From NCBI RefSeq assembly GCF_014648355.1, contig NZ_BMQY01000004.1, positions 643,571 to 707,570 on the forward strand: a DNA stretch of 64,000 bases, read 5' to 3'. The notes below the pieces were generated by a model. It was not told the DNA's origin and made no database searches. It saw nothing but the letters and a program-made list of their open reading frames with translations. Shown here piece by piece: positions 17,385 through 26,828 of the stretch. Source of the DNA: Couchioplanes azureus. GTDB lineage: Bacteria > Actinomycetota > Actinomycetes > Mycobacteriales > Micromonosporaceae. A program made the translations under genes and the position numbers. Positions within the stretch are counted from its first letter, which is position 1. Each line of letters begins with the position of its first letter.

Positions 17385-18470
17385 ATGGTGCGCTGGCGAT
17401 CGGGAATCGTTTCTTCGGTACGGCGGGAATGGCACGGCGCCGTCGAGCTGGAGGTCGGCACCGGCGACGGCCCGGTCACGGCGCTCGCGTACCCGGAGCT
17501 GACCGGCGCCCCGCGCCCCGGCGACCGGGTCCTGCTGAACGTCGGCGCGCTGGTGATGGGCCTCGGCACCGGCGGGTACGCCCTGGTCGTGGCGCTGCCC
17601 GACCGGCTGCCGGCGGACCCGGCCGCCGACGGCACCACCCGCGACGGCGGCCACCTGGTCAAGGCGCGGTACACCCCCCTGCAGCCCATCCTGCTGGGGG
17701 TGGACGAGGAGGCGTCGCCGCACCGCGCGGCGATGGAGGCGGCGAGCGGCCTCGACGACATGCCGGTGGTCACCGCCGACCTGCACTCCGCGCTGCCCGC
17801 GATCCTCGCCGGCATCCACGCCGACCGGCCCGACGCACGGGTGGCGTACGTGATGACCGACGGCGGCGCGCTGCCCGCCTGGTTCTCCCGCACCCTCGAC
17901 GGCCTGCGCGGCGTGCTGGCGGGCACGGTCACCACGGGTCAGGCCTTCGGCGGCGACCTCGAGGCGGGCACGGTCCACGCCGGCCTGCTCGCCGCCCGGC
18001 ACGTGCTGCACGCGGACGTCGCGGTCGTCGCCCAGGGCCCGGGCAACCTGGGCACGGGCACGGCGTGGGGCTTCTCCGGCGTCGCGGTGGGCGAGGCGGT
18101 CAACGCGGCGGTGGCGCTCGGCGGCCGGCCCGTCGGCTCGCTGCGCATCTCTGACGCCGACGGCCGGGCCCGGCACCGCGGGGTCTCGCACCACAGCCTC
18201 ACCGCGTACGGACGGGTGGCGCTCGTCCCCGCCGACCTGCCGGTGCCCGCCGACCTGCCCGCGGACCTGGCCAAGGAGGTCTCCGACGCCCTGGCGCCGC
18301 TGAGCACGCTGCACCGGGTCGTGGAGGTGCCCACCGACGGGCTGGACGCGGCGTTGCAGGCCAGCCCGGTGCGGCTCGCGACGATGGGCCGCGGCCTGGC
18401 CGAGGACCACGCCTACTTCGTGGCGGCGGCGGCCGCGGGCCGGCACGCCGCCGCGCTGCTCCCGGTCTAG
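17385..18470 (+). CDS. DUF3866 family protein
   Basis: 361 residues matching the DUF3866 family, which is found beside pafBC/tat genes in many actinobacteria. Recognisable parts are the N-terminal beta segment (RWRSGIVSSVRREW), a central GHLVKARYTPLQ motif, VVAQGPGNLGTGT, and a His-rich RHRGVSHHSLTAYGR stretch that could bind metal. Function is unknown. The ATG at 17385 is the first in-frame start after the promoter gap. Its 3' end overlaps the convergent methyltransferase stop by four bases. Confidence 0.82.
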   Translation: MVRWRSGIVSSVRREWHGAVELEVGTGDGPVTALAYPELTGAPRPGDRVLLNVGALVMGLGTGGYALVVALPDRLPADPAADGTTRDGGHLVKARYTPLQPILLGVDEEASPHRAAMEAASGLDDMPVVTADLHSALPAILAGIHADRPDARVAYVMTDGGALPAWFSRTLDGLRGVLAGTVTTGQAFGGDLEAGTVHAGLLAARHVLHADVAVVAQGPGNLGTGTAWGFSGVAVGEAVNAAVALGGRPVGSLRISDADGRARHRGVSHHSLTAYGRVALVPADLPVPADLPADLAKEVSDALAPLSTLHRVVEVPTDGLDAALQASPVRLATMGRGLAEDHAYFVAAAAAGRHAAALLPV

Positions 18471-19117
18471 CGGCGGCGGATCAGGGTCACGCCGTCGCGG
18501 ACCGGCAGCATCACCGACTCGACCCGCTCGTCGGCCACCACCCGGTCGTTGACCTGGCGGATTGCGACGACGGAGTCGGACTGTGCGCCGCCGGCCACGA
18601 CCCGGCCCTGCTGGAGCACGTTGTCGAGCACGATCAGCCCGCCGGGGCGCAGCCGCGGCACGAGCTCCTCGTAGTACCCGAGGTAGCCGGTCTTGTCGGC
18701 GTCGATGAAGGCGAAGTCGACGACCGGATCGGCGCTCAGCGCGCGCAGCGTCTCGATCGCCGGGGCGATGCGCAGGTCGATGCGGTCCGCCACCCCCGCC
18801 CGCTTCCAGTACTCGCGGGCCACGCCGGTCCACTCCTCGGAGACGTCGCAGGCGAGCAGGCTCCCGCCCTCGGTCAGCCCCCGGGCGATGCAGATGGCCG
18901 AATAGCCGGTGAAGACGCCGACCTCGACGGCGACACGCGCCCCGGTCAGGCGGGTGAGCAGCGTGAGCAGCTCGCCCTCGTCCTGGGTGATCTGCATGCC
19001 GGCGGCGTCCGGGAAGGCCGCGCGGGTCTCGGCGGCCAGCTCGCGCAGGACGTCGTCGGCGGGCGTGCAGTGGGCCAGGAGGTAGTCGCTGATCGCGGGA
19101 TCGATGATGTCAGGCAT
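18467..19117 (-). CDS. SAM-dependent O-methyltransferase (class I, catechol/caffeoyl-CoA type)
   Basis: 216 residues with the Rossmann SAM-binding motif VAVEVGVFTGYSAICIA, the acidic strand LLACDVSEEW, and the metal/catalytic region DFAFIDADKTGYLGYYEEL with VLDNVL. This is the layout of the divalent-metal-dependent O-methyltransferase family (PF01596). Substrate is unknown. It is the third gene of a pafA/small-membrane-protein/methyltransferase transcript, with 34 bases between it and the preceding gene. Confidence 0.88.
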   Translation of the reverse strand: MPDIIDPAISDYLLAHCTPADDVLRELAAETRAAFPDAAGMQITQDEGELLTLLTRLTGARVAVEVGVFTGYSAICIARGLTEGGSLLACDVSEEWTGVAREYWKRAGVADRIDLRIAPAIETLRALSADPVVDFAFIDADKTGYLGYYEELVPRLRPGGLIVLDNVLQQGRVVAGGAQSDSVVAIRQVNDRVVADERVESVMLPVRDGVTLIRRR

Positions 19118-19151
19118 ACCGCCAGCATTCCGGAAAGAACGGCGCCTGTCG

Positions 19152-19373
19152 TCAGTCGAAGACGATCAGGTAGAGCCAGCCGAGCAGGAGCGCGCCGAGG
19201 ACCGCGGCCAGCACCCAGGTGGGGACCTTGTGGCCGCCCTCGCGGTTGCGCCGGATCTCGTTGCGGATGCGCTCGCGGCGGCGCTCGACGCGCTGCCACA
19301 TGACGTCCTCGACCGTCCGCTCGGGCTTTTCCCCGGGCGGATGCTGGTCGGGCTCGTGCGACGGCTGTGTCAT
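19152..19373 (-). CDS. small tail-anchored membrane protein, 73 residues
   Basis: Residues 1-48 are highly charged (Arg/Glu-rich helix RVERRRERIRNEIRRNREGG). Residues 50-72 form one membrane helix ending at the C-terminus, so it is a probable tail-anchored protein with a cytoplasmic N-terminus. No family is recognised. It lies 26 bases after pafA and 34 before the methyltransferase, on the same strand. Confidence 0.72.
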   Translation of the reverse strand: MTQPSHEPDQHPPGEKPERTVEDVMWQRVERRRERIRNEIRRNREGGHKVPTWVLAAVLGALLLGWLYLIVFD

Positions 19374-19399
19374 GGCCCGACCAGCCTAGCGGTCGCCGG

Positions 19400-20758
19400 T
19401 CACATGCTCGCGATCAGGCGCTCCACCCGCTCGTCGTACGCCCGGAACGGGTCCTTGCACAGCACGGTGCGCTGCGCCTGGTCGTTCAGCTTGAGGTGCA
19501 CCCAGTCGACGGTGAAGTCGCGCCGCTTCTCCTGGGCGTGCCGGATGAACTCGCCGCGCAGCCGCGCCCGGGTGGTCTGCGGCGGCGTCTCCTTGGCCTC
19601 GAAGATCTCCAGGTCGTTGGAGATCCGGTCGACCTGCTTGCGCTTCTCCATCAGCGCGTACAGGCCGCGGCCGCGGCGCACGTCGTGGTACGCGAGGTCG
19701 AGCTGCGCGATCCGCGGGTGCGACATCGGGATCTCGTGCTTGGCCTGGTAGCGCTCGATCAGCTTCAGCTTCGACACCCAGTCGATCTCCCGCGCGACCG
19801 GGTCCAGGTCGCCGCTCTCGATCGCGGTGAGCACCCGCCCCCAGAGCTCCACGACGCGCTTGGCGGTCTGGTCGCCGCCCCGGCGCTCGACGAACTCGGT
19901 CGCCTTGGCGAGGTACTCCTGCTGGATCTCGAGGGCGCTGACCTCCTTGTTGTTCGCCAGCCGGATCTTGCGACGCCCGGTGACGTCGTGGCTGACCTCG
20001 CGGATCGCCCGGATCGGGTTCTCCAGGGTGAGGTCGCGCATGACCACGCCGGCCTCGATCATCCGCAGCACGATGTCGGCGCTGCCGACCTTGAGCAGCG
20101 TGGTGACCTCGTTCATGTTGGAGTCGCCGACGATGACGTGCAGGCGGCGGTAGCGCTCCGCGTCGGCGTGCGGCTCGTCCCGGGTGTTGATGATCGGCCG
20201 GCTGCGGGTGGTGGCGCTGGAGACGCCCTCCCAGATGTGCTCGGCGCGCTGCGACAGGCAGAACACCGCACCGCGCGGCGTCTGCAGGACCTTGCCGGCG
20301 CCGCAGATCAGCTGCCGGGTGACGAGGAACGGGATCAGGACGTCGGCGAGGCGGCCGAACTCGCCGTGGCGCGACACGAGGTAGTTCTCGTGGCAGCCGT
20401 ACGAGTTGCCAGCGGAATCGGTGTTGTTCTTGAAGAGGTAGATCTCCCCCGCGATGCCCTCGTCGTGCAGCCGCTTCTCGGCGTCGACCAGCAAACCCTC
20501 GAGGATGCGCTCGCCGGCACGGTCGTGGGCCACCAGGTCGGTGACCGAGTCGCACTCGGGGGTCGCGTACTCGGGGTGGGAACCGACGTCGAGGTAGAGG
20601 CGGGCACCGTTGCGGAGGAAGACGTTGCTGCTGCGTCCCCAGGACACCACTCGGCGGAACAGATAGCGGGCCACCTCGTCGGGAGACAGCCGCCGCTGCC
20701 CCCGGTAGGTGCACGTGACTCCGTATTCGGTTTCGAGGCCGAAAATTCGCCGTTCCAT
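19400..20758 (-). CDS. pafA: Pup-protein ligase PafA
   Basis: 452 residues. It joins the C-terminal Glu of Pup to substrate lysines using ATP, marking proteins for the proteasome. The glutamine-synthetase-like core is evident: FGLETEYG at residues 6-13, the catalytic-Asp region LYLDVGSHPEYATPEC (Asp57), and FKNNTDSAGNSYGCHENY. Unlike Dop there is no long insertion before the Asp region. The ATG at 20758 begins the conserved MERRIFG. It leads a three-gene minus-strand unit and is separated from the rest of the proteasome genes by the 20829-27320 island. Confidence 0.96.
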   Translation of the reverse strand: MERRIFGLETEYGVTCTYRGQRRLSPDEVARYLFRRVVSWGRSSNVFLRNGARLYLDVGSHPEYATPECDSVTDLVAHDRAGERILEGLLVDAEKRLHDEGIAGEIYLFKNNTDSAGNSYGCHENYLVSRHGEFGRLADVLIPFLVTRQLICGAGKVLQTPRGAVFCLSQRAEHIWEGVSSATTRSRPIINTRDEPHADAERYRRLHVIVGDSNMNEVTTLLKVGSADIVLRMIEAGVVMRDLTLENPIRAIREVSHDVTGRRKIRLANNKEVSALEIQQEYLAKATEFVERRGGDQTAKRVVELWGRVLTAIESGDLDPVAREIDWVSKLKLIERYQAKHEIPMSHPRIAQLDLAYHDVRRGRGLYALMEKRKQVDRISNDLEIFEAKETPPQTTRARLRGEFIRHAQEKRRDFTVDWVHLKLNDQAQRTVLCKDPFRAYDERVERLIASM

Positions 20759-20828
20759 GGAGAAACACTAGCCTCAACCGGGCGGCAGTGGCAGTCACCG
20801 GGCGCTTCGATGACGTTGCGCCGCGGAA

Positions 20829-21845
20829 TCACCGTGGCGGACCAACCGGGCGGAAGCGCTCATCGAGCCGCCCCGAGCCGAGGAGCCGGAGCAGCCACTC
20901 CTTGCGGTCGGTCGGGCCCCAGCCGGCGTCCGGCGCCGGGTCCAGCTGCGGCAGCCGGCCGCCGGCCAGCGCGGCCGCCACCTCGGCCACGCCGTCGGCC
21001 GGCGTGAACCGCGGCTTCCATTTCGGAAAGGCCTCCGCGAAGCGCCGGAAGCTGACGCTGTACGACCGGGCGTCGTCCGCGCCGGCCTGCTCGACGGCCG
21101 CGGCGGGAAACGCCGCGGAGACGAGGCCGGCGATGTCGGCCACGCGGAAGTTCTCGTGTGCGCGGCCGACGTTGAACAGCCGTCCGCCGGACGTCCCGGC
21201 ACCGTCCTCGGCCACCGCGCACACCGCCGTCGCCGCGTCGCGCACGTGCAGCATCGGCCGCAGCGCCGCCCCGGTGCCGCTCATGACGATCCGCCCGGAC
21301 CGCCAGGCGGTGGCCACCATCCGGTTGACCATGAGATCGCTGCGGAAGGAGGGCGAGTATCCGTAGAGGGTGGCGAACCGCAGGGTGGCGGTGCTGAAGC
21401 CGGCACCGGCGAGCCCCAGCACGTCCCGCTCCGCCGCCAGCTTGCTCGCACCGTAGGCGGTCAGTGGGACCGGCGCGAAGGTCTCGTCCGCCTCGACGTC
21501 GCCGGCGGCACCGTAGACGCTGCACGAGGACGCGAAGACGAACGAACGGACACCCGCCTCGCGGGAAATGCCTGCGAACCGCACCGTCGCGGCATGGTTC
21601 ACCTCCTCCGTGGCGGTGGCGGAAATGTCGCCGCAGGCGTCGTTGCACACCGCGGCGAGATGTACGACGACATCGACTCCGCGCAGATCCTCCTCCGTGA
21701 GGTCGCGGAAATCGCGGCCGCCGGCCGGTCCCGGCAGGTCGAACCAGCCGAGATCGCAGCCGTACGTCCGATGTCCCGCTTCGCCGAGGGCGCTTTTCAC
21801 CACGGCGCCCAGATATCCGCGGTCACCGGTCACCAAAACACGCAC
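20829..21845 (-). CDS. NAD-dependent epimerase/dehydratase (extended SDR)
   Basis: 338 residues with the Rossmann motif VTGDRGYLG at residues 4-12, VVHLAAVCNDACGD, SSCSVYG, and the catalytic YGASK near residue 153. This is the pattern of nucleotide-sugar epimerases. The GTG start at 21845 places the first strand at residue 2. It is 70 bases upstream of pafA on the same strand but has no known link to pupylation. Its cluster partners for sugar metabolism are absent, so the substrate is unassigned. It forms the pafA-proximal edge of the accessory island. Confidence 0.88.
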   Translation of the reverse strand: MRVLVTGDRGYLGAVVKSALGEAGHRTYGCDLGWFDLPGPAGGRDFRDLTEEDLRGVDVVVHLAAVCNDACGDISATATEEVNHAATVRFAGISREAGVRSFVFASSCSVYGAAGDVEADETFAPVPLTAYGASKLAAERDVLGLAGAGFSTATLRFATLYGYSPSFRSDLMVNRMVATAWRSGRIVMSGTGAALRPMLHVRDAATAVCAVAEDGAGTSGGRLFNVGRAHENFRVADIAGLVSAAFPAAAVEQAGADDARSYSVSFRRFAEAFPKWKPRFTPADGVAEVAAALAGGRLPQLDPAPDAGWGPTDRKEWLLRLLGSGRLDERFRPVGPPR

Positions 21846-21947
21846 CTGTTGATCATACGCCAGCGTCGCCTACCGAGTTATTGACAGTCACGAGCGGCAC
21901 TCACTACATTGGACGCCTGCCACGGCCACCTGAAGCCCGGGAATGCG

Positions 21948-23198
21948 ATGATGCGCACGGACGAGAACGACGACCACTCCGTTTTCTTCGGCGACATGAA
22001 TCTGCACGTTCCGGCCGCCTATTCGCAACCGGATGATCTGCGGGCCCGCATCGTGCTGCACATCGTCCTTTCCGAGCCCCTGGTCATCGGCGATTCCCAT
22101 TCGCTGAACAGCCCCATGTTCCGCTCGCTGGTCGCCGGCGCGCAGGGCGGCCGGACCGGCGACGGCGACCTCGCCCCGTTTCTGCGCCACGGCCACCTCC
22201 GGGTCGCCCGCCGCGACAGCATGAGCTCCTTCCTGGACATCCGCAATGCGCACGCGGAGAAGAACATCGACGACGTGCCGCCCCCGGAATACGCGGCCTG
22301 GCTCGACGAGGTCACCGACGGCCACATCGTCGAATATTCGGCCCCGGCCGTCTCGGTCAACTTCAAGACGAGTTTCGTGGAAAGGCTCGACCGCCGATTG
22401 CGCGACACCCCCGCCGGCACCCCGCCGTTGTACGTACAGACGCTGGAAATGATGCGCGATTGGGCGCTCGCCGAGGAAACCCTGCTCTACAAGCGGATCC
22501 GTGAGACCTACGACCGCTGGCGCACCGACGACAAGAATTCCGCCAAGGAGACCGAGGAAGCGGTGTCCTTCATCGAACGGTCGGCGAGCAGCTCCTATCA
22601 TCTGGCGGTGCCGCAGGCCATCGCCGTCGCGGTGACCGGGCCCCGCAACGACGAACTGATCGAGCTGCCGTCGTCCCTGCGGCCCACCGAGAGCGTGGAC
22701 CTGCCCTACAGCCTCGTCAACCACACGGTGTGGCAGCGCGTCGGCGCGGACGCGCTGACCGAGATCCTGACGCTGGACTCCCGGCGGCGCATGCTCGCCG
22801 AGCTCGCGACGAGCCGCGCCGGCGGCGCGCGCCCCGGCGGCGCGACCGGCGGTATGGCGGCCTTCGCCGACGAGGTGGACGGCATCCTGCAGCGCGCCTT
22901 CGACCGGGAGCGCGACGCGGAGGTCTTCGCGGCCATGCGGCACGCCCGGCTGCGGGCCCGGCTCACCGGGCTGCACGACGACACCACCGGCGCCGCGGGC
23001 CTGCGGCTGCACGCCGTCGGTCGGGATTGCGCCGGTCCCGGCGAGGAGGACGACTTCGACATCGTGAGCATGCCGGTCGCCGTCACGGACACCGAGCCGT
23101 GGATCGAGCCCGACCACGACGCGCGCAAGCCCAACGCGCGCGTCGTGGCCGGAACCGGCATCACTCCCGGTCCGGCTCCGTCGACGAGAGCAGCATGA
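21948..23198 (+). CDS. uncharacterised 416-residue protein of the accessory island
   Basis: I do not recognise a family. The N-terminal third (about residues 15-100) begins with hydrophobic strands (RIVLHIVLSEPLVIGDSHSLN), suggesting an alpha/beta domain. The middle (130-220) is helical and charged (ETLLYKRIRETYDRW). A strand-like block SYHLAVPQAIAVAVTGP follows, and the last 60 residues look disordered and acidic. No signal peptide or membrane helix. The start could be ATG 21948 or 21951; a TTG further upstream is less likely. Codons in the first 650 bases use more A/T at third positions than neighbours (AAT, GAA, TTC runs), hinting at acquisition. It converges on the NUDIX gene, overlapping its 3' end by 38 bases. 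Confidence 0.75.
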   Translation: MMRTDENDDHSVFFGDMNLHVPAAYSQPDDLRARIVLHIVLSEPLVIGDSHSLNSPMFRSLVAGAQGGRTGDGDLAPFLRHGHLRVARRDSMSSFLDIRNAHAEKNIDDVPPPEYAAWLDEVTDGHIVEYSAPAVSVNFKTSFVERLDRRLRDTPAGTPPLYVQTLEMMRDWALAEETLLYKRIRETYDRWRTDDKNSAKETEEAVSFIERSASSSYHLAVPQAIAVAVTGPRNDELIELPSSLRPTESVDLPYSLVNHTVWQRVGADALTEILTLDSRRRMLAELATSRAGGARPGGATGGMAAFADEVDGILQRAFDRERDAEVFAAMRHARLRARLTGLHDDTTGAAGLRLHAVGRDCAGPGEEDDFDIVSMPVAVTDTEPWIEPDHDARKPNARVVAGTGITPGPAPSTRAA

Positions 23199-23727
23199 GG
23201 GCCGCCAGGGTCAGACCACATCGGATCTCGCCACCGGCGATCGCCCTCCTCAGATCCGCGGTGGTGAACCACTGCGGCGGGCCGACCGACTCCATCGCCT
23301 CGGGCGCCGGGACCGGCCGCGCCGGCGCGGACCGCACCTCCAGCCGCACCACCTCGCAGTGCGACTCCACCAGCCCGGTCTCGGGATAGACCGTGCCCAG
23401 CGTCCGCGGGGAGACGCCGAGCAGGCCGGACTCCTCCCTCAGCTCGCGGATCGCGGCGCGTTCCGCCGTCTCACCCGCGTCCACGGCGCCGCGGGGCAGC
23501 TCCAGGAACGCGCCGCCGGCCGGATATCGGTACGCCGGCACCAGCGCGATGCCCGCCCGGGACACCGGTACGGCCACGACACCGGGCGAGGACCAGCGCC
23601 ATCGCAGGTAGCGACCCTGCGCACCGGACGGCGACAGCACCTCGTCGTCGAACAGCTCGCCGTAGCCGTTGCGGAACACGCTGACCGCGCGCTGCCGGGT
23701 GATGGACCCGGGCGGACCACCGGTCAT
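23161..23727 (-). CDS. NUDIX hydrolase, ADP-ribose pyrophosphatase-like
   Basis: 188 residues with a complete NUDIX box, GAVDAGETAERAAIRELREE followed by SGL, which fits GX5EX7REUXEEXGU. The preceding PAYRYPAGGAFLELPRG segment is typical of ADP-ribose/nucleotide-sugar pyrophosphatases. I place the start at ATG 23727 because it overlaps the stop of the trypsin-NTPase gene as ATGA; a GTG at 23733 is an alternative. It would hydrolyse a nucleoside diphosphate linked to another group. Coupling to a protease-NTPase raises the possibility that it makes or removes a nucleotide signal (inference). Confidence 0.88.
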   Translation of the reverse strand: MTGGPPGSITRQRAVSVFRNGYGELFDDEVLSPSGAQGRYLRWRWSSPGVVAVPVSRAGIALVPAYRYPAGGAFLELPRGAVDAGETAERAAIRELREESGLLGVSPRTLGTVYPETGLVESHCEVVRLEVRSAPARPVPAPEAMESVGPPQWFTTADLRRAIAGGEIRCGLTLAALMLLSSTEPDRE

Positions 23728-26700
23728 CGGCACGGTTCCACCAGCTCCCCTCGGACGATCTCCCGCAGATTCTGCACCATGCGCAGCAGGCCGGGCTCGG
23801 CGGCGGGCAGGAAGCGATGCACCTGCACGGCCGTGTCCGCGGCGTCGAGGGCATGCCGCAGCGAGTCCCGCCGATCCGGGTCCGGCTGGGTCTCCCCGAC
23901 GCCGTACCAGGCCACGCCGAGCTGGAGCAGGGCGCGCAGGTAGTCGCCGGCGTACCGGGCCGCGGCCTCCTCGTACTGGTTCTCGATGAGCGCGCGGCCG
24001 GTACGCGCGGCCTCCAGCGCGTCGCCCGGGCGGCCGAGCTCGCTGAGATATCTGCTGAGCTGCACGTACGCCGCCGCTCTCGACCGGCGGGGCGCGCGGT
24101 TGCCGTACAGCTCGATCGCCTGCGTCGCGGCCTCGAGGGCCTGCTTCAACCGCCCACGCTCGCGGTACAGGATGCCCTGGTTGTGCAGCACGTCGGCGAG
24201 GGCCTGCGCGTACGCCCCGCCCAGGCCGCGATACTCGTGGATCGCGATCTCGCCGTTCGCCAGCGCGTCGTCGACGGCGCGGCGGCGCAGCAGCATCACC
24301 GCCCGGTCACCGTGCAGGCGGGCGAACAGCTCCGGCCACCGGCCGCCGCGCGCCATGATCACCCGGCACTCGTTGACGGCGTCCTCGTTGCTCCGCAGCG
24401 CCTCCTCGTGACGACGCAGATGGTCCTCGTGCAGGCTCAGCGACCGGCCCCACCGCACCCGCCGCGCGATGCTGTCGTCGTCCATGCCGGGCGTCGCCGC
24501 CAGCTGCCGGCGGAACACCGTCACGGCCAGGAGGGACAGCCCCCGCCCGTCGTCCGGAAGGTACGCCTGCACCGCGGGCAGCAGGTCCAGCGCGCAGTTC
24601 TCCGCCGCGACGGTCAGCAACCGCACCAGGGCGGCGGCGTTCGGCAGCTCGCCGCAGAGCCGGGTGAGCTCCGGCAGCAGGGCGCCGGGATGGGCCCGCA
24701 GCAGCGCCAGCAGGGCCTCGTCGAGCGTGCGGTGGGCGCCGTCCGCGTCGACGGCCGTGAACTCGCTCGCACCGCGGGCGCGGGCGATCAGCCGCAGCGC
24801 CGGATGCCCTCGCACCGGCTCCCCGCCCGGCCCGCTCCCGGCGGCCCGCCGTACCGGCCCGTCGCCGCCCGCCCCGCGCTCCGCGCCGCCCGACGGCCCC
24901 TGACTGCCCGCCCCGCCGCCCGACGGCCCGTCGCGACCCGCCCCGCGCGCCGTGCGGGACGCCGGCCCTTCGCTGCCCGCCCGCCGTTCGGTGCCGTCGG
25001 CCAGCCAGAGCACCGCCGCCAGATACCGCCGGAGGCGGACGGGTCCGAGCGACTCGCAGACCTCCCGGAAGATCAGCTCGGCGAGCCGGTCCGGACTGAG
25101 CGACGCCGGTCTCGGCGGCGTGCCCTCCCGGGGATAGAGCGCGTACAGGTTCTCCAGCTCGGCCACGCCCGGGGCGTCGAGGGCCTCGGTCAGCGCCCCC
25201 ATCACGCGGCGCAGATGCTCCTCGTCGTGCGCCGCGGCCAGCGTGGGCGCCAGCAGCCAGGCCTCCGCCACCCGCAGCGGGACGACCACCGGCGCGGCGA
25301 CCGCGCGCCGCAGCCGTCGCGCGGGCGGTGCCGGCCGCGCCCGGAGCGCGTAGCCCGCCTCGCGCAGCCGGCGGGTCCAGAACCGCAGCTGATGGTCGCG
25401 GACGGCCCGCAGGGGATCCGCGCCCGCCTCGATCTCCCAGGCCCCGTCGAAGCGATGGCTGAGCGCGGCGTCCGCGGCCAGGGCGTAGAGGTCGAGCGTC
25501 GTGCCGATGCGCCGCGACGTCCCCCACTGCGGCTTGATCTCCGGCGGCAGCCCGAGACGCCCGGCGAACGAGCGGAACGCGCGGTCGAGGGCGCCCGCGC
25601 CGTCGTCGAGGGGCAGCGGGCGCAGCCGGACGGACGTCTCCAGCACGGACCGGATCCACCCCGCGACCCGGTCCTCGCGGATCTCCGTGATGAGGAACTC
25701 CTCGTCGAACCAGTCCGGTTCCGTGCGGGTGAGCAGCAGGATCCGGATCCGGACGGCATCGGGGCCGTCGGGCGAGCGGGCCAGCAGCGAGCGCAGGTCG
25801 GTGAGGAGGACCGCGATGTCCTCCTGCCGGTGCTCCGCGTCGTCGATCACCACGCAGAGGCTCACCCCGTGCTCCGCCGCCTCGTGCAGCCGGTCGTGCC
25901 AGCTCTCCTGGATCGTCCGGGGGAAGCCCGCCGCCCACCCCGCCCGGCGCAGCGACCGGCACACCTCCACCGCGGTGCGGGTCTTGCCCGAACCGGAGGC
26001 GCCGTGGACGAGGCGGACGACGGTGCCGCCGGGATTCAGGCACCAGTCGAGGACCGCCCGGTACTCGTCGGTCGCCTCGAACGGCGCGAAGCCGTGGTCC
26101 GGGTCGAGCAGGTTCGCCGGGGTGATCTCCGCCGGCGGCTCGTCCGGCTGGAACAGCAGTGCCTGGAAGCGGTCGATCTGCTCCAGGGCCCGGCGCCATT
26201 CGCTGTCGTACGCGTGGGCCCGCCCGTTCTCCTCGAACCAGGCCGGGGGCGCCTGCGCCGACAGCGGGATCATCCAGCCGCCGGTGGGCACGTCGGGACC
26301 GCCGGGCGCGCGGGCCCAGGCGGCCGCCTTCACCATGCCGCACACCTTGCCGCTGCGGTTGTCGATCACCGGGCTGCCGCTCATGCCCGGCACGACGACG
26401 TTGTCCTGGATCTTCCAGAGCTCGCCGACGCCGCCCAGCCGGAAGTACTGCACCAGCCCGCGGGCCTCACCGGAGGGCCTGGCGAAGCAGCCGGGATGGA
26501 ACGTCACGATCGAGAACTCGGCGAAGGCCCGGGCCTGCGAGACGCCGAGCAGCACCGCGGGCAGGTCGAGCCCGGGGACGGTCAGCTCGGCGAGGTCCGG
26601 CAGCGGCCAGCCCTCGGCCGGCGACGCCTCCGGCGGGTGGAGCGTCACCACGTCGTACGGGTAGCGGCCGTCCCCCGCCCACACCGCGTCCGCCGCCACC

Positions 26701-26825
26701 GCGACATGGGCGTTGGTGACGACCCGTCCGGGAGCGATGACGAAGCCGGTGCCCACGAACTCCCCGGCCTTGCCCCGCAGCTGGACCAGGGACCGGGCAG
26801 CCAGGACGGTCGGGTCCGCCGCCAC
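23724..26825 (-). CDS. trypsin-like serine protease fused to P-loop NTPase and TPR-like repeats
   Basis: 1033 residues. Residues about 5-190 form a trypsin-like domain with an intact triad: His40 in VVTNAHV, Asp77 in PLPDLAEL, and Ser149 in PGMSGSPV. Residues about 250-480 form an NTPase with Walker A GASGSGKT (275-282) and Walker B VSLCVVIDDAE (321-331). There is a Gly/Pro/Arg-rich linker near 620-680. The C-terminal 250 residues are helical repeats of TPR type (NQGILYRERGRLKQALEAA). No signal peptide is present, so it acts in the cytoplasm. The GTG start at 26825 is three bases after the TRYPCO1 stop. Protease-STAND-type fusions of this kind are known as probable conflict or programmed-death effectors; NTP-triggered proteolysis is inference. 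Confidence 0.9.
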   Translation of the reverse strand: MAADPTVLAARSLVQLRGKAGEFVGTGFVIAPGRVVTNAHVAVAADAVWAGDGRYPYDVVTLHPPEASPAEGWPLPDLAELTVPGLDLPAVLLGVSQARAFAEFSIVTFHPGCFARPSGEARGLVQYFRLGGVGELWKIQDNVVVPGMSGSPVIDNRSGKVCGMVKAAAWARAPGGPDVPTGGWMIPLSAQAPPAWFEENGRAHAYDSEWRRALEQIDRFQALLFQPDEPPAEITPANLLDPDHGFAPFEATDEYRAVLDWCLNPGGTVVRLVHGASGSGKTRTAVEVCRSLRRAGWAAGFPRTIQESWHDRLHEAAEHGVSLCVVIDDAEHRQEDIAVLLTDLRSLLARSPDGPDAVRIRILLLTRTEPDWFDEEFLITEIREDRVAGWIRSVLETSVRLRPLPLDDGAGALDRAFRSFAGRLGLPPEIKPQWGTSRRIGTTLDLYALAADAALSHRFDGAWEIEAGADPLRAVRDHQLRFWTRRLREAGYALRARPAPPARRLRRAVAAPVVVPLRVAEAWLLAPTLAAAHDEEHLRRVMGALTEALDAPGVAELENLYALYPREGTPPRPASLSPDRLAELIFREVCESLGPVRLRRYLAAVLWLADGTERRAGSEGPASRTARGAGRDGPSGGGAGSQGPSGGAERGAGGDGPVRRAAGSGPGGEPVRGHPALRLIARARGASEFTAVDADGAHRTLDEALLALLRAHPGALLPELTRLCGELPNAAALVRLLTVAAENCALDLLPAVQAYLPDDGRGLSLLAVTVFRRQLAATPGMDDDSIARRVRWGRSLSLHEDHLRRHEEALRSNEDAVNECRVIMARGGRWPELFARLHGDRAVMLLRRRAVDDALANGEIAIHEYRGLGGAYAQALADVLHNQGILYRERGRLKQALEAATQAIELYGNRAPRRSRAAAYVQLSRYLSELGRPGDALEAARTGRALIENQYEEAAARYAGDYLRALLQLGVAWYGVGETQPDPDRRDSLRHALDAADTAVQVHRFLPAAEPGLLRMVQNLREIVRGELVEPCR

Positions 26826-26828
26826 GGA

